Positions 1 through 6,160 of a stretch of 10,660 nucleotides of DNA are shown here, piece by piece. A program made the translations under genes and the position numbers. The notes under the pieces are model-generated. The model saw only the letters and a list, made by a program, of their open reading frames with translations. It was not told where the DNA came from and searched no databases. The stretch is taken from contig JAGDBY010000143.1 in assembly GCA_017958765.1 (NCBI GenBank), forward strand, positions 1 through 10,660, in the 5' to 3' direction. Origin of the DNA: Bacteroidales bacterium (GTDB taxonomy: Bacteria > Bacteroidota > Bacteroidia > Bacteroidales > UBA932). Every line of letters starts with the position of its first letter. Position 1 is the first letter of the stretch.

Positions 1-2194
1 CAGAGAATATCATCATCTCCTTCTCGTCGGCAGTCTTGATGTTGGACATACCCACCCTGTCCAGATATGCCAGGTACTCGCTCGGCCTGTTCTGCATCTG
101 GTAGATACTCTCCATACCTGAGAGGGCGTCCTGGGCTTCTGAAGAATACGGATATGTGCGGACTATCCTGTCGTAATAATCGATCGCCGAGTTGTACTGT
201 CTGTCGTTGGAGCTGATCATAGCCAACTCCAGAAGAGCCTTGGCGTGGTATGTACTGTCGGCATTGTAATTGAGAAGTTTCTCAAAACATCTCTTTGCAT
301 TGGCACTGCTTCCGGTGCGCATATACGTCCTGCCGAGCTCATAGACTGCAGCGGTGTAATATCTGTCGTCGAAACTTGAAGAGACGGCATTCTCCAGAGT
401 TGAAATCTTCTTCTGATCATCACCTAGAAGGCCGTAGGCAAGCGCCGACTGATAATGAGGATAGAGGTCGCCGTCACGGTATCTCGAGATAACGTTCTGA
501 TACTGAGCGGAAGCCTCGTCATATTTACCTTGCATGAAATAAACGTCTGCAAGACGCAGGTTTGCATCCTTGTTGACCGAACTCTTCAGAGAATTCGTCT
601 TAAGATAGTTCTCAAACCACTGCTGAGCGTTGACATAGTCATCATCCTTGAAATATGCATAGCCCAAATTGTATTTCAGCTTCTGATAATCGGCGGTATT
701 CTGGAACCTTCTGTCATTGGCCAGCGACTTCCCTATCCTGATGGCCTCTTTGAAATTATCGTTTCTGTAGAGACACTCCGCGTAGAAGTAGTTCGCGTAG
801 GCGGTAATCATAGGATCGGCGTTGCCTGTAAGGGCGTCCCTCAAAAGAGGCATAGCCGAGCTGTATCCGCCGTTGTTCATCAGCTGTACCGCTCTCAGCA
901 CTCTGGCTTTCTGAAGGTTGGCCAGAACTTCTTCGGAAGGGTTTTTGATCTTCCCTATCATCTCGATAGCCGACGCATAGTCTTTATTGGTCAGAAACGC
1001 CACCGACATATAGGAGTTGATGATATCGTCTTTGCCCGAGAGAGGATATTTTCTGACATAATTCTCAAACTGGGATATATCCTTGTTGACGTCAAACGAG
1101 AGCTTGGCGAAATTGAAGAATGCATCCTCCTGGACTACAGGATCGGCATCTGAATCGGCCGCAGCCTTGAATGCCTGAAGCGCCGCCACTTTATTCTTTT
1201 GCTGAAGATAGCTGTTGGCAGAATAATACTGAGCGCTCTGACCCAGAATGCCGGTGTTTGAAAGGACATCTGCAAAAGCGTCTATCGCGCTCTGATATTC
1301 TCCTAAAGAATAAGCCAGAATACCTGCATAATACCTGTCTTTCTGAGTCAGCGTAACGCCGGATTCGATGTATTTATTGAAATACTTATCCGCCTCATCC
1401 ACATTGCCCTTAGCGTAATACGACTCGGAAATCAGCCTTGAAAGATTATTCTTCAGCTCGGAGTTCAACGAAGCGTACACCTTGTCGCCGTTGGAGAGGA
1501 CATAGTCGTAGTCCTTCAGCATAAAGCGGCTCTCAATCTGGTAGTAGTTGGCAAGATCCGTAAATCGGGAATCCTTTTTGGCTTTTTCGAAGAATTCAAA
1601 AGCCTTGTTGAAATCTTTCTGTATGTAATGGGTGAAACCCAAATAATAGTAAGAAGGATATGTGTACTTGTTAAGTTCGTCCTTCGCCACTTCGCTCAGG
1701 TGCTGAACAGCCTTGTCGTACTGCTCTTCGGCAAGTGCGCTGTAACCGTATTTGAAATGGAATTCATCATCGACGGCCTTATACAGATCGGCGCCGTCTA
1801 TTACATCGAACAGCGCAAGGGCGCTCTTATACTCATTGTTGTCAAAACGGTTCACCGCGAGATAATACTTGATCATCTCGGCCTGCGGGTTGTTAGGGTA
1901 ATCTCTGTTGAAATTCAGCGCAAGTCCCTCAATATCAGCCCTTCCCAAAGCCACAGCACAGAGGATCTTGTTGGCAAGTATCTCAGAATATATATTTGAC
2001 GTCTTATCCTTGACGACAGCCGTCAGTTCATCCAAAATTTGCTCGGCAGAGGAATACATCCCCCTGCTGTACAGATCTTTCGCAGAATTAAGCTGCCGGA
2101 GAGTATAATTGTCGGAGACTACATCCTGGGCAAACGACGGATTGCCGCAAAAGAGTGCCGGAATCAGAAATATCAGTAATATGCTGCGTCTCAT
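1..2194 (-). CDS. Large secreted tetratricopeptide-repeat (TPR) protein, partial (C-terminus beyond left edge)
   Basis: The frame is open from an ATG at 2194 to the left edge, giving about 731 residues with no stop; the true C-terminus lies outside the window. The N-terminus (MRRSILLIFLIPALFCG...) is a signal peptide with a likely cut after SFA at residue 22, so the mature protein should sit in the periplasm or at the outer membrane. The rest is almost entirely helical TPR-like repeats rich in Tyr, Ala and Leu (for example residues near ALAEEQYDKAVQHL, KDFNKAFEFFEKA and LGEYQSAIDAFADVL). No catalytic domain is visible. TPR arrays act as scaffolds for protein-protein contacts. Exported TPR proteins of about 1000 residues are common in Bacteroidota and mostly uncharacterised; the specific role cannot be read from sequence. 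It has its own promoter (2216-2245) and is divergent from ftsE. The TPR call is firm; any link to envelope assembly is inference. Confidence 0.88.
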   Translation of the reverse strand, partial: MRRSILLIFLIPALFCGNPSFAQDVVSDNYTLRQLNSAKDLYSRGMYSSAEQILDELTAVVKDKTSNIYSEILANKILCAVALGRADIEGLALNFNRDYPNNPQAEMIKYYLAVNRFDNNEYKSALALFDVIDGADLYKAVDDEFHFKYGYSALAEEQYDKAVQHLSEVAKDELNKYTYPSYYYLGFTHYIQKDFNKAFEFFEKAKKDSRFTDLANYYQIESRFMLKDYDYVLSNGDKVYASLNSELKNNLSRLISESYYAKGNVDEADKYFNKYIESGVTLTQKDRYYAGILAYSLGEYQSAIDAFADVLSNTGILGQSAQYYSANSYLQQKNKVAALQAFKAAADSDADPVVQEDAFFNFAKLSFDVNKDISQFENYVRKYPLSGKDDIINSYMSVAFLTNKDYASAIEMIGKIKNPSEEVLANLQKARVLRAVQLMNNGGYSSAMPLLRDALTGNADPMITAYANYFYAECLYRNDNFKEAIRIGKSLANDRRFQNTADYQKLKYNLGYAYFKDDDYVNAQQWFENYLKTNSLKSSVNKDANLRLADVYFMQGKYDEASAQYQNVISRYRDGDLYPHYQSALAYGLLGDDQKKISTLENAVSSSFDDRYYTAAVYELGRTYMRTGSSANAKRCFEKLLNYNADSTYHAKALLELAMISSNDRQYNSAIDYYDRIVRTYPYSSEAQDALSGMESIYQMQNRPSEYLAYLDRVGMSNIKTADEKEMMIFS

Positions 2195-2215
2195 ATCAAA
2201 CCCTTTATATCTTTA

Positions 2216-2245
2216 CAAATATACAATTTTCCTGGTGATTTCAAT
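2216..2245 (-). promoter_or_regulatory. Bacteroidota-type promoter for the TPR gene
   Basis: On the minus strand, TATATTTG (2216-2223) is an exact match to the Bacteroidota -7 consensus TAnnTTTG. An ATTG (2242-2245) lies 18 bp upstream as a -33 element, just short of the usual 19-21 bp. Transcription would begin near 2209-2210, leaving a leader of about 15 nt before the ATG at 2194. No Shine-Dalgarno sequence is evident, as is usual in this phylum. Confidence 0.6.
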
Positions 2246-2317
2246 GATACAAAGGCAGCAAAGAATATGCCGGTTTCTCATTTTTTTGTATATTCGCGTA
2301 GTGCAAAATACCCGAAT

Positions 2318-3034
2318 ATGTCTGATGAAAGGCCTATCATAGAGTTCATAGATGTAGATATCAATAACAGCGACACTCTTGTTATCGAGAAGCTCAATCT
2401 GGTTGTTTACAAAGGAGAATTCGTATACATTACCGGCAAGGTGGGAAGCGGCAAGACTTCCATTATCCGTTCCCTGATCGGAGAGACTTACATCACCGGT
2501 GAAACCGCCCGGGTCGGAGACTTCAACTTGCTCAATATCAGGAACAAGCACATCCCTTATCTTCGCCGTTACCTGGGTATCGTCTTTCAGGATTTTCAGC
2601 TTCTGATGGACAGAACCGTCCACGACAACCTGGAGTTTGCACTCAAGGCCACAGGCTGGAAGAAAGGTCCGGACATTGAAGAGCGTATCAGCGAGGTGCT
2701 CAAACAGGTGGGTATGGAGACCAAGGCCCACAAACTGCCGCACCAGCTCTCCGGAGGCGAACAGCAGCGTATCGCCATTGCCCGCTCCCTTCTGAACAAG
2801 CCGGGGATTATCCTGGCCGACGAGCCTACCGGTAATCTGGACAATGAGACCGCCCTTTCCATAATGGATCTTATCCAGAGAATCAACAGGGAGGAACAGA
2901 CCGCCATCGTGATGGTCACTCACAATCAGCATTTGATCAAGCAGTACCCCGGACGTGTTTTCGTCTGCGGCAACAGCCAGTGCCACGAAATAGTCAATTC
3001 CGACACCGAGATAGACCTTGACCTCGATTTCTGA
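2318..3034 (+). CDS. ftsE: Cell-division ABC transporter ATP-binding protein FtsE
   Basis: This 238-residue protein is a single ABC ATPase domain with every motif: Walker A GKVGSGKT (40-47), Q-loop Q91 in VFQDFQLL, signature LSGGEQQ (144-150), Walker B ILADEPT (165-171), D-loop NLD and switch His202. The Q-loop context and the following DRTVHDNLEFALKATGW are typical of FtsE in Bacteroidota rather than of LolD or MacB ATPases. FtsE partners the membrane protein FtsX at the divisome to activate cell-wall hydrolases. No ftsX lies beside it here. The frame also opens at an ATG at 2267, but family homology begins at MSDERPIIEF, so 2318 is chosen. A weak -7-like TATATTCG at 2289-2296 lies inside that upstream stretch, which fits the later start. 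Its stop overlaps the nth start by one base (TGATG), suggesting translational coupling. Confidence 0.9.
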   Translation: MSDERPIIEFIDVDINNSDTLVIEKLNLVVYKGEFVYITGKVGSGKTSIIRSLIGETYITGETARVGDFNLLNIRNKHIPYLRRYLGIVFQDFQLLMDRTVHDNLEFALKATGWKKGPDIEERISEVLKQVGMETKAHKLPHQLSGGEQQRIAIARSLLNKPGIILADEPTGNLDNETALSIMDLIQRINREEQTAIVMVTHNQHLIKQYPGRVFVCGNSQCHEIVNSDTEIDLDLDF

Positions 3035-3675
3035 TGGAGGGAAAGATAGATAATATTATTGCCTGGTTCGAGAGAGAAAGACCGGCAGCCAATTCTGAAC
3101 TCGATTTTGAGAATCCTTTTCAGCTGCTGGTCTCAGTGATTCTGTCGGCCCAGTGTACCGACAAAAGGGTCAATATGGTGACCCCGGCCCTCTTCGCCAA
3201 GTACCCCACACCGCACAGCCTCGCCGGAGCCTCTTTCGAAGAGGTGTATGAACTGATTAAATCCATCTCCTATCCCAACAATAAAGCCAGGCACCTTATC
3301 GGTATGGCCGCAATGCTGGAGAATGACTTCGCAGGGATAGTTCCCGACACGGTCGAAGAGCTTCAGAAACTGCCGGGAGTCGGGAGAAAAACCGCGAACG
3401 TAGTTGCCTCCATCGTGTATAACAGGGCTGTCATAGCCGTAGATACACACGTATTCAGAGTGGCCAGAAGGCTCGGTCTCTCCAAGGGGAGAACCCCTCT
3501 CGCTGTCGAGAAAGACCTTACGGCCCAAATCGGAGAAGAGCTCAGACCTATCGCCCACCACTGGCTGATTCTCCACGGACGGTATGTTTGCGTGGCCCGC
3601 AAGCCTAAATGCGATGAGTGCGGCCTGAGAAGTTACTGTGATTACTATGAGCAGAAAAACAACAACCACGCTTGA
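3034..3675 (+). CDS. nth: Endonuclease III (DNA glycosylase/AP lyase)
   Basis: Endonuclease III removes oxidised pyrimidines from DNA and nicks the abasic site in base-excision repair. At 213 residues the protein has normal family length. The helix-hairpin-helix LPGVGRKTA (113-121) carries the catalytic lysine K119, and the general-base aspartate is D137 in VDTHVFRVARRLGL. The C-terminal [4Fe-4S] loop is complete: C186-X6-C193-X2-C196-X5-C202. The ATG at 3034 overlaps the ftsE stop by one base, so ribosomes probably pass from one frame to the next. The last ten residues after the cluster (YYEQKNNNHA) lie in DNA that also encodes the start of xerD. MutY is excluded by the short length and the Nth-type lysine and aspartate. 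Confidence 0.95.
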   Translation: MEGKIDNIIAWFERERPAANSELDFENPFQLLVSVILSAQCTDKRVNMVTPALFAKYPTPHSLAGASFEEVYELIKSISYPNNKARHLIGMAAMLENDFAGIVPDTVEELQKLPGVGRKTANVVASIVYNRAVIAVDTHVFRVARRLGLSKGRTPLAVEKDLTAQIGEELRPIAHHWLILHGRYVCVARKPKCDECGLRSYCDYYEQKNNNHA

Positions 3676-4564
3676 ACAGGCGGCCAAGGATTTCCGCTCA
3701 TATCTCAGATTTGAGCGTTCTCTCTCTCAAAACACGGTTGAGGGATACAGCAGGGACATCTCCAAACTGGTAGAATTCCTTCTCGGGAAGGGAATCGACA
3801 ATCCTTCCGACATTGATTCCGAGCTGCTCAATGACTTTATCTCCGAGGTGGCATCCACCGGCATTAAGAAGCGTTCCCAGGCACGTATCATCAGCTCCGT
3901 CAGAGCATTCTTCAAGTTCCTGGAGAATGAGGGGGACAGCAAAGAGAATCCATCCGACAGGCTGGACAGTCCCAAAATGCAGCAGTACCTCCCTACCGTT
4001 CTCTCCGTGGAAGAAGTGATCTCCATCATCGAGTCGGTCGATCTGAGTAAACCCGAAGGGCACCGCAACAGGGCAATCCTGGAGATGCTCTACTCCTGCG
4101 GCCTGCGCGTGAGCGAACTGATCAATCTCAGAATAAGCGACCTGTTCTTCGACGAAGGGTTTATCCGGGTGATGGGTAAAGGGAGCAAGCAGAGACTTAT
4201 ACCCGTGGGAGAGCCTGCCGTGAAGGCGGTTCAGTATTATATGCAGCAGCGCAACGCCAGGCCCGTAAAACACGGCTCCGAGGACATTCTCTTTCTCAAC
4301 AGACGCGGCGGGAAGCTGACCAGAGTGATGATTTTCACCATCGTAAAGAATCAGACTGAAATTGCCGGCGTCCGCAAAGACGTCTCGCCGCACACATTCA
4401 GGCACTCTTTTGCATCCCATTTGGTGGAGAACGGCGCCGACTTGAGGGTTGTTCAGCAGATGCTAGGTCACGAGTCCATTCTCACTACGGAAATTTACAC
4501 TCACATTGACACCAAAAAGTGGCAGGAGAATATCCTCAAATACCATCATACCAGAAATAAATAA
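3647..4564 (+). CDS. xerD: Site-specific tyrosine recombinase XerD
   Basis: This 305-residue protein has the two-domain plan of XerC/XerD. The N-terminal SAM-like DNA-binding domain (about 10-95) includes LSQNTVEGYSRDI, and the catalytic domain (about 115-300) holds all active residues: R154 (CGLRVSEL), K178 (MGKGSKQR), H249 and R252 (PHTFRHSFA), H275 (LGHESI) and nucleophile Y284 (IYTHID). With its partner it resolves chromosome dimers at dif during division. The ending LKYHHTRNK fits Bacteroidota XerD, but XerC cannot be wholly excluded. It is a housekeeping type with no attachment site or phage gene nearby. The start is taken at ATG 3647, which gives a 29-nt overlap with nth; a GTG at 3638 in the same frame is the alternative and would add three residues. 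It closes the ftsE-nth-xerD cluster. Confidence 0.92.
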   Translation: MSRKTTTTLEQAAKDFRSYLRFERSLSQNTVEGYSRDISKLVEFLLGKGIDNPSDIDSELLNDFISEVASTGIKKRSQARIISSVRAFFKFLENEGDSKENPSDRLDSPKMQQYLPTVLSVEEVISIIESVDLSKPEGHRNRAILEMLYSCGLRVSELINLRISDLFFDEGFIRVMGKGSKQRLIPVGEPAVKAVQYYMQQRNARPVKHGSEDILFLNRRGGKLTRVMIFTIVKNQTEIAGVRKDVSPHTFRHSFASHLVENGADLRVVQQMLGHESILTTEIYTHIDTKKWQENILKYHHTRNK

Positions 4565-4570
4565 TTTTTA

Positions 4571-4602
4571 TTTGTGAGTTATTCACATTATCGTTACATT
4601 TG
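4571..4602 (+). promoter_or_regulatory. Bacteroidota-type promoter for the iron-sulfur protein / reductase pair
   Basis: A TTTG at 4571-4574 (-33) and TACATTTG at 4595-4602 (-7, exact match to TAnnTTTG) are separated by 20 bp, the typical spacing. Transcription should begin near 4609, giving a leader of about 24 nt to the ATG at 4633. This is the clearest promoter in the window, and it implies the downstream pair is transcribed separately from ftsE-nth-xerD. Confidence 0.7.
4573..4587. repeat. Short inverted repeat TGTGA-N5-TCACA within the promoter
   Basis: Perfect 5-bp arms (4573-4577 and 4583-4587) lie in the spacer and overlap the last two bases of the -33 element. The half-sites resemble those of CRP/FNR-family regulators, but the centre is 5 bp rather than the 6 bp of the enterobacterial CRP site. 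It is a possible operator; no regulator gene is present in the window. Confidence 0.35.
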
Positions 4603-4625
4603 ATTGATAATCACACAAATCAAAT
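4598..4625. repeat. Inverted repeat ATTTGATT-N12-AATCAAAT around the predicted transcription start
   Basis: Perfect 8-bp arms (4598-4605 and 4618-4625) flank a 12-bp centre and overlap the -7 element. A smaller repeat, TGATT-GAT-AATCA (4601-4613), is nested inside. The position over the -7 and start site would suit a repressor site or a small hairpin at the 5' end of the mRNA. The sequence is AT-rich, so chance occurrence is possible. Confidence 0.35.
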
Positions 4626-4632
4626 ATAGTAT

Positions 4633-6147
4633 ATGAAACTGCGCAAATTGAGAGTGGCTCTGGCGATTGTTTTCTCGCTGCTGATCACACTCTTGTTCCT
4701 GGACTTCACAGGGACACTCCACGCATGGTTTAGTTGGCTGGCTTCCATTCAGTTAGTACCGGCTATCCTGGCGTCCAATTTTATCATAGTAATAGCGCTG
4801 CTGGTCATTACATTCCTCTTCGGAAGGACCTACTGCTCTGTTCTCTGCCCTCTGGGAGTTTTTCAGGACTCCGTGTGCTGGATTAACAGGAAAGCCAAGA
4901 AATACCCTTATCACTACCGCAAGCCTCTCACTTGGCTGAGAATCGTGTTCCTGGTGATAATGGCTGCGGGCTTGATTCTGGCGATTCCGGCCGTTTATAC
5001 AATACTTGATCCTTACAGTACGTTCGGACAGATGGCGAGCAACCTCTTCGCCCCTGTTTACAAATGGATTAACAATCTGTTTGCAGGGATTGCAGAGCAC
5101 TACAACTCTTACGCATTCTATCACGTTGACGTATGGGTTAAAGTGGGTGCAAGCTTCGTTGTAGCCGTCATCTTCTTTGTAGGTCTCTACTTTGCGAACC
5201 GCAAGTGGGGAAGAATCTACTGCAACGCTGTATGCCCTGTGGGAACATTCCTGGGATTTATCTCAAGATTCTCTATATACAAACCGGTGATCGACACCGA
5301 CAAGTGCGTGAACTGCACCGTATGCGAGAAGAAGTGCAAGGCTTCCTGCATCAACAGCAAAGAGCATAAAATCGACTACAGCCGCTGCGTAGTATGTATG
5401 GACTGTCTGGACAACTGTACTCACGACGCCATCCACTACGTTGCGACAAATCCTTTCAAGAAGAATACCGCCGCAGTTCCGGCTGAATCTGACAGTGCGC
5501 AGAAGAGCCGCCGTACCTTCCTCACAGTTCTGGGTCTTTCTATCGCAGGCGCAGCCAAAGCTCAGACTCAGAATGCCACAGAAGGTCTTTCAAAGATCGA
5601 CGGAGGTATTGCCACACTGCTTCCTAAACAGGCCCCTGCCCGCGGTAACAGAATAGTTCCTCCGGGAGCCCAGAGCCTCAAGCACCTCTCCGCTAAATGT
5701 ACCGCCTGCGGTCTCTGCATCTCATCCTGCAAGAATCACGTGCTCCGTCCGAGCAGCGACCTGAGCCATTTTATGCAGCCTGAGATGAGTTTTGAGAAAG
5801 GCTACTGCCGTCCTGAATGCCACGAGTGCAGCGTTGTCTGCCCTTCAGACGCCATCAAGCCTATCACCGTGGAGGAGAAATCTTCTATCCAGATCGGACA
5901 CGCTGTCTGGAATCAGGCGCTCTGCGTAGTTCTCAACGACAGCGTTGAGTGCGGAAACTGCGCGACACACTGCCCTAACGGCGCGATAGTTATGGTTCCT
6001 ACGGATCCATCTGTCCGCAATTCTCTCAAGATTCCTACAATCGACGAAGCGCGATGCATCGGCTGCGGTACCTGCGAGTACGTATGCCCTGCAAGACCTA
6101 TCAGCGCAATTCACGTAGAAGGACACGATGTCCACAAGTTTATCTAA
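4633..6147 (+). CDS. NapH-NapG-like fused membrane iron-sulfur protein (putative quinol-linked electron carrier) with internal Tat-like signal
   Basis: This 504-residue protein has four predicted membrane helices (about 9-26, 44-63, 103-124, 171-187). Each helical pair is followed by a CX3CP motif (YCSVLCP at 67-73, YCNAVCP at 196-202), the hallmark of the NapH/NosR-C/YccM family. Next come two ferredoxin motifs (C225/228/231/235 and C252/255/258/262) on the predicted cytoplasmic side. Residues 292-310 hold SRRTFL, a hydrophobic stretch and an AKA site, which resemble a Tat signal. The C-terminal third has four more cluster motifs (C356/359/362/366, C392/396/399/403, C431/440/443/447, C475/478/481/485), a NapG-like arrangement. 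In Nap systems NapH takes electrons from quinol and periplasmic NapG passes them on. Here both parts sit in one chain and no nitrate reductase is nearby. The likely partner is the reductase 13 nt downstream. Substrate and direction of electron flow are unknown. Confidence 0.85.
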   Translation: MKLRKLRVALAIVFSLLITLLFLDFTGTLHAWFSWLASIQLVPAILASNFIIVIALLVITFLFGRTYCSVLCPLGVFQDSVCWINRKAKKYPYHYRKPLTWLRIVFLVIMAAGLILAIPAVYTILDPYSTFGQMASNLFAPVYKWINNLFAGIAEHYNSYAFYHVDVWVKVGASFVVAVIFFVGLYFANRKWGRIYCNAVCPVGTFLGFISRFSIYKPVIDTDKCVNCTVCEKKCKASCINSKEHKIDYSRCVVCMDCLDNCTHDAIHYVATNPFKKNTAAVPAESDSAQKSRRTFLTVLGLSIAGAAKAQTQNATEGLSKIDGGIATLLPKQAPARGNRIVPPGAQSLKHLSAKCTACGLCISSCKNHVLRPSSDLSHFMQPEMSFEKGYCRPECHECSVVCPSDAIKPITVEEKSSIQIGHAVWNQALCVVLNDSVECGNCATHCPNGAIVMVPTDPSVRNSLKIPTIDEARCIGCGTCEYVCPARPISAIHVEGHDVHKFI

Positions 6148-6160
6148 GAACAATACTGCC

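Noticed and set aside
455..1153. Long plus-strand open frame (232 codons) opposite the TPR gene
   Set aside because: It is antisense to a clear TPR coding frame, has no recognisable domain, and its Ile/Val-rich composition is what the reverse complement of Asn/Asp/Tyr-rich codons gives.
2267..2317. Extended N-terminus for FtsE from ATG 2267
   Set aside because: The extra 17 residues do not resemble FtsE, contain a promoter-like TATATTCG in the DNA, and family homology starts at the ATG at 2318.
2213..2986. Minus-strand open frame (257 codons) opposite ftsE
   Set aside because: The plus-strand frame encodes all ABC ATPase motifs; the antisense frame has no domain and also runs across the divergent promoter region.
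3698..4420. Minus-strand open frame (240 codons) opposite xerD
   Set aside because: It is a shadow of the recombinase gene, which has the complete catalytic set.
3647..4564. The tyrosine recombinase as a sign of an integrative element
   Set aside because: The protein is a housekeeping Xer type in a cluster with ftsE and nth; there is no attachment-site duplication, tRNA target or mobile-element gene nearby.
4555..4573. AAATAA-N7-TTATTT as a terminator after xerD
   Set aside because: The stem is only six A-T pairs and overlaps the stop codon and the next promoter; it is too weak to call.
4600..4623. FNR box (TTGAT-N4-ATCAA) upstream of the iron-sulfur gene
   Set aside because: The half-sites TTGAT and ATCAA are present but 14 bp apart, not the 4 bp of an FNR site.
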